Source: a virus
Virus record (IMG/VR): IMGVR_UViG_3300025141_001014
Location: 1 to 20,203 of that record
DNA: 20,203 nt
Reading direction: 5' to 3' (one strand)
The translations under genes and the position numbers were made by a program. The notes under the pieces were generated by a model. That model was given only the letters and a program-made list of their open reading frames with translations, searched no databases and was not told the origin of the DNA. Numbering within the stretch: position 1 is the first letter of the stretch; every line of letters begins with the position of its first letter. This document shows positions 1 to 8,433 of this stretch, piece after piece.

Positions 1-649
1 TTGCCCTTACTACCTTTCCAGTTATTAAAGCTGGATATTTACTATCTATGGCTGCTCCACTGCTAGGAGAAGTATCAACTTCAGTAATACGTATTAATAT
101 ATAATCAGAACCCCAATTAGCAGCTGTGTATGTAGCACTATTCATTGGAACCTTAACAAGCTGACCTGGTAAGAAAAACTGCGGTGTAGTACCGCTAACC
201 CCTACATCAACTTTATTGGTTGTTTGTCCATATATATTCTGTATGTTACCCTGGCTTTTATAATCACCAGCCATGTAGAGCTTTACTGTATCATCAGCTA
301 CTACAGGTGTCCCTCCATCATTAGATGCAGTTAATGTTGCATCACCAAATGAATCTGCTCCTGCACTTGTTATGAATCCCATAGCATATGCATATCGCTT
401 GTGGAAGGAAGGTCTTTTCTCAGTAAACTTGAACTGAGGGTCGTCTGTCGGCTTTTTTGCTACCTTACTTACGAATCTAAAGAACGGATCTTGAGGGATT
501 GCCAGTTCAGATACTCTACTACCAAAGTTATACCTTCTACGTATATCTCCAGTAGCTAGACTATTACTTGCACCTGGGCCTATCCCTGCATCATAATCTG
601 CTACAGTTAGATTGGTGTTCGGGGTTATGACCGATAAAAAATCAGACAT
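1..649 (-). CDS. Major capsid protein, N-terminal part (cut by window edge)
   Basis: The open frame starts at ATG 647-649 and runs off the left edge with 216 whole codons visible. An AAGGAG site lies 6 bases before the ATG. The visible part has a polar N-terminus, then a basic segment ending RVSELAIPQDPFFRF at roughly residues 44-58, then alternating beta-rich and Gly/Ser-rich stretches. This is how the N-terminal arm and first strands of a phage head protein look. Position supports the call: it is the last visible gene after terminase, portal and a scaffold-like gene, where the capsid gene of P22/T7-like phages normally lies. It would form the icosahedral shell, probably with an HK97-type fold (inference). 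The C-terminal half is not visible, so length and fold cannot be confirmed. A different head or decoration protein is the main alternative. Confidence 0.72.
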   Translation of the reverse strand, partial: MSDFLSVITPNTNLTVADYDAGIGPGASNSLATGDIRRRYNFGSRVSELAIPQDPFFRFVSKVAKKPTDDPQFKFTEKRPSFHKRYAYAMGFITSAGADSFGDATLTASNDGGTPVVADDTVKLYMAGDYKSQGNIQNIYGQTTNKVDVGVSGTTPQFFLPGQLVKVPMNSATYTAANWGSDYILIRITEVDTSPSSGAAIDSKYPALITGKVVRA

Positions 650-694
650 ATCGAACTCCTTTTAATTAAGTTCAGGTAGCACTTATAATTTTAA

Positions 695-1579
695 CTACCC
701 AAACAGGTTATCTAAATCACCGTCAGTGCCCATTATAGTATCGAAAACAGCATTGTTTGGATCTATATCTTGAGCACGACTGTTTGCTCCGCTAGCGGTT
801 GCAGGTATGTTCCTTACGTTCTTCATCTGGTTTAACATGTCAGTTTTAGTATGTTGTACTACATTGGCATTAGCTTGGTCTCTATTCAATAGATAGTCCA
901 CATCATCAAGAGTGAGGATATGTTTCTTAGCTCGTTCCTTAAAACTCTCGAACTGTTCATCATTCATTCCCTTTTTCTCTTGAAAGTCAGTTTCTACCTG
1001 TTGACGACTTCTTTCATTATGGATCTTCTGTGCATTCTGTTTCTCAGCCTGCAGTATCTGACCTACTCTTGCCTGTACAACTCTATCCACCTGAGCATTC
1101 ATTAACTTTGCTGAATCAGACTTTGGATCTGTCATTGCTTCTTGTTGATCGAAGATGAAATCCTCATCTAATCCTATCTGTTCCTGTATGGTCTTTGATG
1201 GAGTACCTCCATTAACCAGATAATTACGAACATGTTCTACAAGTCCGCTATCCTTTTTCATTGTGTCGAGAATGGGTACGAAAGCCTCAACTTCCTTATA
1301 CGCATCTCTCCACTTGACAGCTTCTCTGCTACTATCTTTGTAGCGTTTTTCCCAGTTGCTGCTGCCTTCCTGGGCTGCCACATTATCGGAGCCAACATAT
1401 TGTGATTGGGTTACCTGTTCGGGGCCAATACTTTGTTGGGTTGCCTCAGTGTCATTATCGGCTATTACACCATTTACGTCTTTCTCCAAAGCTTCAAAGA
1501 AGCCTTCTGAGGAGCCAGCACCTGGTTGTTCCATTACTTCATCAACAACTTCTGCTGGGTTACCTTCTAGTTCAGACAT
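695..1579 (-). CDS. Scaffold-like head assembly protein
   Basis: A 294-residue, strongly acidic and Gln/Asn-rich protein. The start ATG 1577-1579 follows AAGGAG at 8 bases. The first ~75 residues look disordered (Glu, Gly, Ser and Gln rich). Residues ~76-125 and ~150-225 are charged and likely helical or coiled-coil. The last residues (DGDLDNLFG) form an acidic tail with a terminal hydrophobic patch. No enzymatic motif is visible. Low-complexity, helical, acidic proteins encoded between portal and capsid genes are the usual scaffolding proteins of P22- and T7-like phages, where they guide procapsid assembly and are then lost or cleaved. The role is inferred from position and composition, not from a family signature. 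Confidence 0.6.
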   Translation of the reverse strand: MSELEGNPAEVVDEVMEQPGAGSSEGFFEALEKDVNGVIADNDTEATQQSIGPEQVTQSQYVGSDNVAAQEGSSNWEKRYKDSSREAVKWRDAYKEVEAFVPILDTMKKDSGLVEHVRNYLVNGGTPSKTIQEQIGLDEDFIFDQQEAMTDPKSDSAKLMNAQVDRVVQARVGQILQAEKQNAQKIHNERSRQQVETDFQEKKGMNDEQFESFKERAKKHILTLDDVDYLLNRDQANANVVQHTKTDMLNQMKNVRNIPATASGANSRAQDIDPNNAVFDTIMGTDGDLDNLFG

Positions 1580-1605
1580 ATTTTACTCTCCTTCATTGAG
1601 TTATT

Positions 1606-3903
1606 TTATTGATTTGTTTTTGTTCTTTGCAAATCTTTTCGTGCAGACTGTATTTCAAGTCCTAATTCTTTCTTTCTGGTATCTACTTCATTGGTCATTA
1701 CATTCCTTAAGAGCTTTTGTTTTCCTTCCGTATCTCTATAGCTTTCTTTAAGATCGCCCTTAACTTCTTCCTTCTTCTTAGTGATCTCCATTTCAGCCTG
1801 CATAACCTTGCCTTTAATACCAGCTTGTACAAGTTGTCTTTCAAGAGTTTCAATAGTGCCCTCCTTATCTTTCATAGCTTCTTGTAATCCTTGTAATTGA
1901 CCCTGAAGTTGTGAATACATACTCTTTCTCTTAGCTATTTGTTCTTTATTTCTTACATCAGTTTCAGCAAGCACTGCTATATCATCTATAACTCCAAATT
2001 GTAAGAGTTCCTTTAATTCTGCTAAATAAGCCCATCTATTGACAGGAAGAGTAGATCCTGATACTACTTTCACATCAAATTTAGCTGATGAATAATCCAT
2101 AGATTTACCTATAGCCTGACCCATATCATTATAGATAGGAATATTAATCTCTTGTTCTTTCTGCTCTTGTAAAGCAGATGGTTGAACTATCCTGAATCTC
2201 TTTTGAGCACTGTATACAGATTGAGATATCTGCATCACTACCTTACCTAGTTGTCTTAATGCAGGTTCAATAGCTTGTCCCATCCACTGCTTAATTCTTC
2301 TAGTCCCATATTCATCTAAAGCTAGCATTCCCCTGAATGTTTCATGTTGTTGCTGAGTATCTCCCTGCATGGAGGAGTATATACCAGCTAAATATTCCAT
2401 ATCAGCTTTACCTTGTTGTACTATAGAGAAGAAAGCATTAGATAGAGGTGCAGGCATAATAGGAGTAGGTTTCTCTGATCCAGGTCTTACTGCTAATAAT
2501 GCACCTGGAGATGAGGAATATTTCTCCCATAGATCAGGATCAATACTACCCTCTTCATATAACCACCTTAATGATGATCCTAAAGATGCATTGTGTACCA
2601 TTATCTGATGTGACTTATTTATCTCTTTCTGCTTTCCTACTAATGGAGCTACTGCAGATACTGGATATGGGGTACCAGTCCATTTATAATGAAATGGTAC
2701 TATAGGATACTCAGTTACATTCTCTGGATATACCTGTTCATATAATTGGGTATCTCCTGCTATACAAGTTTGTTTAATTCTAGTCCCATAAAATTGTATA
2801 GCATCTACTACTGTTTGCTGAAACTTCTTATCTTTCATTAGTATCTTAAATTCTTTCTCTGATATAACTTTGTTCTCTATCTTAGAAGCCTCTGCCTGTA
2901 ACTGGCTCATATACTCTTGTTCTGCAGCTTGTAATTGTTGCTGCATCATCTTTTGAGCTTTTTCTATTTCAAGTTTATATCTCTCAGGTATCATCTTACC
3001 AGCTTGTACTGCTTCTTGCATTTGTTTATCTTGTTCCATAAGCTTTACTTGCATTTCAGCAGCCATCTCTTTCATTCTCACCTGAACCTGTTGTTGTATA
3101 GCTTTTAATTGCTTAGGATCAGGAGGTATCCTATAAAATAGATTAATATAGGAAATCTTTATCTTCTCATATAATTCAAATAACTCTAATACTTCCTCAT
3201 GCTCACCCTCAATAGTTATTCCATAATCCTCTGCATTGGGATCATCTTTAAGAAATAACTTATGATCACTATCTGACATTGATCTTTCAGTTAAACTATT
3301 ATATCCATCTAAAGAAGAAGCCTTTACTATCTTTCTTTTATATTGAGGGAATAACTTGACTACATGACTCTTAGGTAATACTTTTCTTATCAAGACAAAA
3401 GAAGCATCCCTAAACATAATATCTCTTGACTTAGGATCTACAAATACATCAAATGGTTCTGGCTGTTGTATTGTTACTTCTCCCATTCCATTATCCATAT
3501 CTGTATCTACATTTACAAGAAGATATCCTAAACCTTTACATATAGAATCATTAATAGCATTTGCATATAATGTAGACCCATCTGATAAGGACCATATATA
3601 GTCTGCAAGATCTGAAAAGACTGCTGCTACATCTGAATCACTACCCTCTACTCCAATAGCCTGCCACCGTGGGTTATTAGCTGTAGCATAGAAATTAAGC
3701 ATCTCAACAACAGGAAGTATCCTATTGATAGTAAATGTAGGCATCCCCTGATCTTCAAGAGACTTTTTCTCTGAACTAGACAACTGTTCATCATGAGCAA
3801 ATTCATATCCTTTCTGATTCACAAACTGCCACTGTTGCCTGGTCCAGTTATTAGAAAGATTATATAACTCTCTAATCTGGTCAGCTTTCTTTTTTCTAGC
3901 CAT
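1606..3903 (-). CDS. Portal protein (P22-type, 765 residues)
   Basis: The 765-residue length matches P22-like portals (around 700-770). Residues ~45-175 contain the early portal signature: TFTINRILPVVEML, then ANNPRW, then a segment ending in FDVFVDPKSRD, typical of the P22-like family. Residues ~400-560 (YPIVPFHYKW through the IKQWMGQAIEPALRQL helix) form the clip/stem core. Two long Gln/Lys/Glu-rich coiled-coil segments are present: one inserted at ~262-345 in the wing region and one at the C-terminus, ~660-765, comparable in place to the P22 barrel. Twelve copies would form the DNA entry ring at a capsid vertex and dock the terminase. Its ATG overlaps the upstream stop by one base (TAATG at 3901-3905), so translation is probably coupled. 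Confidence 0.86.
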   Translation of the reverse strand: MARKKKADQIRELYNLSNNWTRQQWQFVNQKGYEFAHDEQLSSSEKKSLEDQGMPTFTINRILPVVEMLNFYATANNPRWQAIGVEGSDSDVAAVFSDLADYIWSLSDGSTLYANAINDSICKGLGYLLVNVDTDMDNGMGEVTIQQPEPFDVFVDPKSRDIMFRDASFVLIRKVLPKSHVVKLFPQYKRKIVKASSLDGYNSLTERSMSDSDHKLFLKDDPNAEDYGITIEGEHEEVLELFELYEKIKISYINLFYRIPPDPKQLKAIQQQVQVRMKEMAAEMQVKLMEQDKQMQEAVQAGKMIPERYKLEIEKAQKMMQQQLQAAEQEYMSQLQAEASKIENKVISEKEFKILMKDKKFQQTVVDAIQFYGTRIKQTCIAGDTQLYEQVYPENVTEYPIVPFHYKWTGTPYPVSAVAPLVGKQKEINKSHQIMVHNASLGSSLRWLYEEGSIDPDLWEKYSSSPGALLAVRPGSEKPTPIMPAPLSNAFFSIVQQGKADMEYLAGIYSSMQGDTQQQHETFRGMLALDEYGTRRIKQWMGQAIEPALRQLGKVVMQISQSVYSAQKRFRIVQPSALQEQKEQEINIPIYNDMGQAIGKSMDYSSAKFDVKVVSGSTLPVNRWAYLAELKELLQFGVIDDIAVLAETDVRNKEQIAKRKSMYSQLQGQLQGLQEAMKDKEGTIETLERQLVQAGIKGKVMQAEMEITKKKEEVKGDLKESYRDTEGKQKLLRNVMTNEVDTRKKELGLEIQSARKDLQRTKTNQ

Positions 3904-4307
3904 TATTCACCCATCTTGTTATCTTGTTCTTTAAAAGAATCTATAATTTTATCTTCTATATGATAATCATAAGCTTCTGGGGGAGGAAAAGATATACCAG
4001 CTTTATGAGATAAATATTTATCAAGTAATTTTAGCAATTTATCAGGAGTATCCTTTCTGTCTTTTGCATTAACAGCATATCCTCTTAATTCATCATATCT
4101 TTTATAAGCTAAAATAGGATTTATTTGATGAGAAAATCCTTCACTTTTATCTCTCTGCCATTCTAATCTATCTATGAGCCAGGCATATTTGGCATATTCT
4201 GGTTTAGTTCCCATCCCCATAAAATCTCGACTTATATAATCTCTAAGATTTTTTAAGTCAACATCCTTTTTCTCTAGAGCTTCTTTTAAAAGTATACTTT
4301 CAGCCAT
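3903..4307 (-). CDS. Uncharacterised protein between terminase and portal genes
   Basis: A 134-residue soluble protein, mostly helical, rich in Lys, Asp and Tyr, with no Cys, no membrane segment and no recognised motif. Residues ~1-25 (LLKEALEKKDVDLKNLRDYI) look like an amphipathic helix; a second charged helix covers ~70-105. The start ATG 4305-4307 follows an AGGGA-type site and overlaps by one base the stop codon of the interrupted small frame upstream. Its own stop overlaps the portal ATG. This double TAATG coupling places it firmly in the head operon. A packaging or head-completion accessory role is plausible by location only. Confidence 0.7.
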   Translation of the reverse strand: MAESILLKEALEKKDVDLKNLRDYISRDFMGMGTKPEYAKYAWLIDRLEWQRDKSEGFSHQINPILAYKRYDELRGYAVNAKDRKDTPDKLLKLLDKYLSHKAGISFPPPEAYDYHIEDKIIDSFKEQDNKMGE

Positions 4308-4462
4308 TATTTCCCTTCTTTATACTTATTCTTTGGGAAGTTGTAGTAGAAATTAGGCGTTTCACTTCCATGAACTTTATCTCCATTCTTTTTAGTATGT
4401 TTCTCCCTAACTGGGTGAGGTTTTTTATTATAGGGTCATGTATGTAAGGCATCTTTAGCCAT
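4307..4462 (-). pseudogene. Small gene interrupted by an in-frame TGA
   Basis: ATG 4460-4462 follows a strong AAGGAG site at 5 bases, but the frame meets TGA at codon 9 (4436-4438). The same frame then stays open for 42 more codons and ends in TAA at 4307-4309, which overlaps the next gene's ATG in the same TAATG arrangement used at 3903. The post-stop peptide is Lys/His/Tyr/Asn-rich (for example PYNKKPHPVREKH, then FYYNFPKNKYKEGK) and looks like a genuine small basic protein. There is no start codon after the TGA. A single base change (TGG or CGA to TGA) would explain it. Readthrough, recoding or an assembly error remain possible. Other genes here use TGA as a normal stop, so wholesale reassignment is unlikely. 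Another frame gives about 50 codons but lacks a ribosome binding site. Confidence 0.5.
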
Positions 4463-4471
4463 ATTAACTCC

Positions 4472-6025
4472 TTAAGCTACCACCCAATCCCTTGGTTTAG
4501 GTTTCTTCTTATACCAATTACCTTCTTTATCCTGACCTGCTGCCATTGGAGGGCTGGCAAACTTACAGGCATATGCTAATGCATCTATAGTATCATCGTG
4601 TGCCATTCTTGGTCCAAATGTTATTATTTCTCTATGCAGATCATAATGTTCCTTCTTAATATGAATCTGCCCTATACTAAATCTTTGTGCTAATATCTCT
4701 TGTATTCTATCTCTCTTACTCATTCTTGTACCTGGCAACTCTGCCTTATATCCTATTGAGAAGTCATTTCTCCTTCTCATCTCTGAGTTAATAGCTTGGA
4801 ATATAGGTTTAGACATAGAAGTATCTTCAATTGTAAAAAGGCTGGGTTTGTAGCTTTTTGAGAATTGGAATATATAATCTACAATACCCAGCCTGTCTTC
4901 TCCTGGTATACCCAAAACTGGTAAAGACCGTTTTCTAATGTAATCAATCACGTATATATTATTATCAGGCGTAACAGCTACTGCAATTATAACTGAATAG
5001 TCTGAATCCCGTCTTGCAGAGTCAGTTGCAGGATCCACTCCTACATATACACTGCAAGGTTCATAACCTTGACCATTGGCATCAACGAAAGAAAGTCCAG
5101 TTTCAGTGTCAACATAAAACTTACCATCCCAAAACTTAATATGATCTCTTGTAAATATGGCATCTTCAGCACTTTGTACCTCCATCATGTATTCCTGGTA
5201 GAACTTCTGTGGAGTACCACTATCAGCATAGAACTTCTTCTTACGCTTCATCTCTTTATGACCAAACCATGAAGGCCATAGAGGAGTACCATCATCTTGT
5301 ATTGCTTTATATGTTATCACATGCCAACTAAAGTCTTCATTTTGTTTAACAGCTTGCTCATAGCCGACAAGTATCTTTTGAATAAAAGAATCATAATGAA
5401 CAGGAGTTCCATTAATTCTTAATCTCCCCGTCTTCGGCTCAAGAGCAGGAAATACAACTGCCGTAACAAGATTCGAGATCTTGGAGCGACTTTCTGGAGT
5501 AATAGTATTATTTTCATCTTCAAAATCATCCAATACAATGAGATCGTATCTTTTATGGAGCTTTGCCCCTCCTCTAATTCCTGATAGATTCGATTTAGAA
5601 ATAAGTTTGCAGCCGTTTGTAAGTTCGATATCATCTTCAGTCCACTTCTTTCCTTTTAATTCACCAAAATAATATCTGACCTTATCGTTATATTCAAGAT
5701 GATACTTAACATAATCAAGATTAGGGACAGAAATCTTACTGGAAGCTGCGACCCATCCATAAAATAGTGGCTCTTGAGTAAAGAGGAAATCATGAAGAAT
5801 ACCGCACTTAGTAAGAACAGTCTTCCCATGCCCACGTGGAAGTATAACTGCCAGCTGTCTAACGGACATGTCATTAATTGCATCTACTACCTCATAATGG
5901 AAAAAAGGGGTTTCACTTCTCATAAAATCATCTGGCAGAAACAACTTACCAAATGCTACTAAATCTTTGTGTGCTAATCTAAGGTCTTCCTCAGCTTTAC
6001 TTACATCTTGAGTATTAATATTCAC
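4472..6025 (-). CDS. terL: Terminase large subunit (packaging ATPase-nuclease)
   Basis: A 517-residue DNA-packaging motor subunit. The N-terminal ATPase has Walker A LPRGHGKT (62-69) and Walker B IVLDDFED (163-170). The C-terminal RNase H-like nuclease has the acidic residues of VGVDPATD (D331, D335), E400 in LFTIEDTS and DDTIDA (D477, D478, D481). It cuts concatemeric DNA and pumps it into the procapsid through the portal. The start is GTG at 6023-6025, inside the 3' end of the upstream gene (11-base overlap), with only a weak purine-rich site before it. No better start lies upstream, and the first in-frame ATG is at residue 35, which would remove part of the usual N-terminus. All core motifs are intact. 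Confidence 0.95.
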   Translation of the reverse strand: MNINTQDVSKAEEDLRLAHKDLVAFGKLFLPDDFMRSETPFFHYEVVDAINDMSVRQLAVILPRGHGKTVLTKCGILHDFLFTQEPLFYGWVAASSKISVPNLDYVKYHLEYNDKVRYYFGELKGKKWTEDDIELTNGCKLISKSNLSGIRGGAKLHKRYDLIVLDDFEDENNTITPESRSKISNLVTAVVFPALEPKTGRLRINGTPVHYDSFIQKILVGYEQAVKQNEDFSWHVITYKAIQDDGTPLWPSWFGHKEMKRKKKFYADSGTPQKFYQEYMMEVQSAEDAIFTRDHIKFWDGKFYVDTETGLSFVDANGQGYEPCSVYVGVDPATDSARRDSDYSVIIAVAVTPDNNIYVIDYIRKRSLPVLGIPGEDRLGIVDYIFQFSKSYKPSLFTIEDTSMSKPIFQAINSEMRRRNDFSIGYKAELPGTRMSKRDRIQEILAQRFSIGQIHIKKEHYDLHREIITFGPRMAHDDTIDALAYACKFASPPMAAGQDKEGNWYKKKPKPRDWVVA

Positions 6026-6659
6026 GCCTACTACCTGGTGGTAACTGTTGTCCTCCTACCTGTGGTTTTGGAACTATGGCAGGCTTTCCTTTTGGATGAG
6101 CACGCACAAGAAGATTTTCATATAAATCCTCCATCACATCTTTTATAAAATTAGGATCATACCTTCCTTCGGGACCTGCTTTTGGATTCCTAAGTATTTC
6201 ATTAATACTATTAAAAAATTCATCACCCTTATTTATTGCATCTTTCAGTAACTTAGGATTTTCAAAGAATTCCTCAGGCAATGCCTCTAAAACTCTTCTT
6301 TCTTGAGTGGGGGCAAGTGCCATATATGCTCTATCTTTTGGATATCTTCCTATTCTCGAATTCATAGTATCTAATATATCTTTACCTGCTTTAGTTCTTT
6401 TAAGGATCTCTGCTGTTTTTCTAGATACCTCTTTTATACCTCCACCAATTGTTCCTGATATTCCCTCATATAACTGACCTTGAGTTAATCCTGGAATGAC
6501 CTCTTCTGCCATTTTCTCTTTCTGATACTCTGCTGCCTTGTTATATAACTTACCAAGACCTTTCTTGGAAACATTCTCTTCCAGCCACCCCTTAAGACCA
6601 GTGCTTTCCTCTTCTCTGTTCCATAGATCAATTAATTTACCTTCTGTATCATTTGCCAT
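6015..6659 (-). CDS. Uncharacterised 214-residue protein before TerL
   Basis: Soluble, mixed charge and mostly helical. A Gly-rich stretch GISGTIGGGI (66-75) sits between two amphipathic helices. The last ~30 residues are Pro/Gly/Gln-rich and probably disordered. No catalytic or metal-binding pattern is visible. It overlaps the gene before it by 11 bases (6649-6659) and TerL by 11 bases, so it belongs to the packaging/head operon. A virion-internal or packaging accessory protein is possible from position alone. Family not recognised. Confidence 0.65.
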   Translation of the reverse strand: MANDTEGKLIDLWNREEESTGLKGWLEENVSKKGLGKLYNKAAEYQKEKMAEEVIPGLTQGQLYEGISGTIGGGIKEVSRKTAEILKRTKAGKDILDTMNSRIGRYPKDRAYMALAPTQERRVLEALPEEFFENPKLLKDAINKGDEFFNSINEILRNPKAGPEGRYDPNFIKDVMEDLYENLLVRAHPKGKPAIVPKPQVGGQQLPPGSRREY

Positions 6660-6846
6660 CTTCTACATCCCCAAACTTCTTGTTGAGAAACTTAGTAAAT
6701 TTCTTTTCATCCTTCCTAAACTCAATATAATTCCTAAATGTACCCATTAATAGATCTAAAGTGTGTATAGTTCCATTAATTGTCTTATTAATGTCCTTTA
6801 TTTCACGTATAATGTCATGTTTGGACACAGTATTACTCTTCTTCAT
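6649..6846 (-). CDS. Small helical protein, likely coiled coil
   Basis: A 65-residue, Lys-rich protein. Hydrophobic residues recur at heptad-like spacing across residues ~10-40 (IIREIKDINKTINGTIHTL), suggesting one long helix that self-associates, followed by a basic tail. No signal or membrane segment. ATG 6844-6846 has no strong ribosome binding site. The 46-base gap before it contains a short GTTAA/TTAAC inverted repeat. Its stop overlaps the next gene. Function unknown. Confidence 0.6.
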   Translation of the reverse strand: MKKSNTVSKHDIIREIKDINKTINGTIHTLDLLMGTFRNYIEFRKDEKKFTKFLNKKFGDVEDGK

Positions 6847-6892
6847 GTTATAAACTGCTACTTTCTGTTAGTTAAATGCAAAAACTTTCGTG

Positions 6893-7096
6893 TTAACTGT
6901 TAATAATCTCCCCATTAAAGGTATTTACTACCTTATTTACAAGTATATCTGCCTTTACATCTGTTAATGTCCTCTGTCTGTAGTGGTTACATCCTTTATC
7001 TACTATATGCATAGGTATCTTCTTTCTACTTCTAAACCAAGTACAGTATCCAGACTGCTGATCCCCACAATCCCAGCAGTTAGATTCCAATTTCAT
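6893..7096 (-). CDS. Small Cys-rich, probable zinc-binding protein
   Basis: 67 residues with four cysteines: C7 and C10 (CWDC), C18 and C36 (KGCNHY). The spacing and surrounding Trp, Gly and basic residues fit a single zinc knuckle. The C-terminal ~25 residues look helical. The ATG at 7094-7096 lies within the end of the preceding gene (17-base overlap) and follows AAGG at about 3 bases. Small zinc-ribbon proteins are frequent in phage operons with varied binding roles; none can be assigned here. Confidence 0.62.
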   Translation of the reverse strand: MKLESNCWDCGDQQSGYCTWFRSRKKIPMHIVDKGCNHYRQRTLTDVKADILVNKVVNTFNGEIINS

Positions 7097-7460
7097 TACC
7101 TTCGAGTGTATTCCTGATCATATGCTGCATAAGCCAGTCTTCAAGAGTAGCAGAAGTATCTTTCTTGGTATCATACCATTCTCCATTATCCTTTATATAT
7201 CTATTTGGATGTAGATCATCCTTAAACTTAGAAGGCCAATGATATTCTCCAGATTCTTCATCAAGTTCAGGATTAAATCCGTGCATATACGAAGATCTGT
7301 AGTCATAGTAATGCTTAGGGTCATCTGGATCTAAGCTTATACCTGTCTTCTTTGCCCAAAACTTATACCAAAACTGGAATTGGTCCTCATCTTCTGGAGA
7401 TAACTGAGTCTTACCAAATTTTAAAGTTTGTGAATACTTGTCTAGATCTAATTCATCCAC
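7080..7460 (-). CDS. Acidic aromatic-rich phage protein, probable virion-operon family
   Basis: A 126-residue protein rich in Asp, Glu, Trp and Tyr. The stretch FQFWYKFWAKKTG, then DPDDPKHYYDYRSSY, then FNPELDEESGEYHWPSKF follows a layout I associate with a widespread small phage family in structural gene clusters (a W-x-x-W core, a D-x-D-P turn, a YDYR motif and a W-P-S-K-F segment). The role of that family is not established to my knowledge. It overlaps the preceding gene by 8 bases and the following one by 17, so all three are translated from one message. Confidence 0.65.
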   Translation of the reverse strand: MDELDLDKYSQTLKFGKTQLSPEDEDQFQFWYKFWAKKTGISLDPDDPKHYYDYRSSYMHGFNPELDEESGEYHWPSKFKDDLHPNRYIKDNGEWYDTKKDTSATLEDWLMQHMIRNTLEGNEIGI

Positions 7461-8178
7461 TTTCTATCTCCTTTGGTCTTTCTACTTTATCTAACTGTTC
7501 TTCTGAAAATCCCTGGAACTGTATCCCTGTAAGCTGGGTGACCTTTGCTGAGGATTTATCTTCCAGATCAAGTATATCAGACAGCTTAAATAAAGCCTTA
7601 AGCTTAGTATCATCCTTTTCTGATTCCTCTGCTGTAGATTTAATACCTTCAAGCACATATTCTTGTGTTATTCCAAGTTTTTCCAGTACTGGCTCTAACT
7701 CCTTCTTCATAGCTTTCCTTATTCTCTTAGTCTTAGTTAATTCTGCACTCTTAAAATTAGCATAACCTGGGTTATTGGTAGGGAAGGCCTTTATGTAAGC
7801 TTCTACAGGCTTCATGCCACCTACTAGATACTGAACAAATAACCTTTCATACTTATTTAAATTCTCTCTGGTCATGGTCTTAGGCTCTAATCCACTTAAA
7901 GTATATATATTCTCTCTCCTGGATGAGTCAATCTTAGACTTTAACAGGTAAGTACCAGTACATGTACCTATATATGAAACCTTCTTGTTTTTTCCTTTAG
8001 CTTTGGTCATATTACCTGATCTCAATACCTCCATATAACATCCGTCATCAGTCTCTATCCAATCACCTGTACTGACCTGATCCCTCTTATAATTTACTTT
8101 CCGCTTGACATCCGTGGGCAGCTCTTCACTGTCTTCATATACAGTGTGAAACATTCTATTTACCTTGTAATGCCTCAT
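7453..8178 (-). CDS. terS: Probable terminase small subunit with N-terminal extension
   Basis: 241 residues in two parts. Residues ~105-205 match the small-terminase pattern: FVQYLVGGMKPVEAYIKAF (helix-turn-helix-like DNA recognition), helices ending in ELTKTKRIRKAM, then LEKLGITQEYVLEGIKSTA and a helical segment ending LSDILDL. Small terminases form a ring that recognises the packaging site and hands DNA to TerL. Residues 1-100 are beta-rich and basic (STGDWIETDDG, SYIGTCTG) and are not part of the usual core; they look like a small barrel-type extension. The start ATG 8176-8178 overlaps the upstream stop (ATGA). It is the second gene of the leftward operon, a normal place for TerS. The call rests on pattern memory, not alignment. 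Confidence 0.68.
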   Translation of the reverse strand: MRHYKVNRMFHTVYEDSEELPTDVKRKVNYKRDQVSTGDWIETDDGCYMEVLRSGNMTKAKGKNKKVSYIGTCTGTYLLKSKIDSSRRENIYTLSGLEPKTMTRENLNKYERLFVQYLVGGMKPVEAYIKAFPTNNPGYANFKSAELTKTKRIRKAMKKELEPVLEKLGITQEYVLEGIKSTAEESEKDDTKLKALFKLSDILDLEDKSSAKVTQLTGIQFQGFSEEQLDKVERPKEIESG

Positions 8179-8360
8179 GCTGATGCTATGTCAGTAGATT
8201 CATATCTTAGTATATCCATTAACTCCTCCTGATCTATGACTTCCCTTAAGTCTTTACCACCAATACTATAGTGAGATCCTTCGTCTTCAACCTTCTCTTC
8301 TATCTCGTATACCTCTCCATTCATCTCACTGTATACTATTGTAAGTGTGTATATCTTCAT
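8175..8360 (-). CDS. Small acidic protein, first gene of leftward operon
   Basis: 61 residues. An N-terminal beta pair (KIYTLTIVYS and EVYEIEEKV) is followed by an acidic helix-prone region (REVIDQEELMDIL). No metal, catalytic or membrane motif. ATG 8358-8360 has no clear Shine-Dalgarno sequence and lies 26 bases after a TATAAT box. The stop overlaps the next start by 4 bases. Function unknown. Confidence 0.55.
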   Translation of the reverse strand: MKIYTLTIVYSEMNGEVYEIEEKVEDEGSHYSIGGKDLREVIDQEELMDILRYESTDIASA

Positions 8361-8386
8361 AAAAGAATATAATAAAAATTGAGATC

Positions 8387-8392
8387 ATTATA
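8387..8392 (-). promoter_or_regulatory. Candidate -10 box for the leftward head operon
   Basis: TATAAT on the minus strand, 26 bases before the first leftward ATG (8360). No good -35 hexamer lies at 16-18 bases (CTACGG or TACGGT there), so it may need an activator or be a phage-type late promoter. It is the best sigma70-like -10 seen in the spacer. Confidence 0.35.
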
Positions 8393-8433
8393 TAAGACTT
8401 TTGAATTGACCGTAGTTATCCCCTGAGAAAAGG

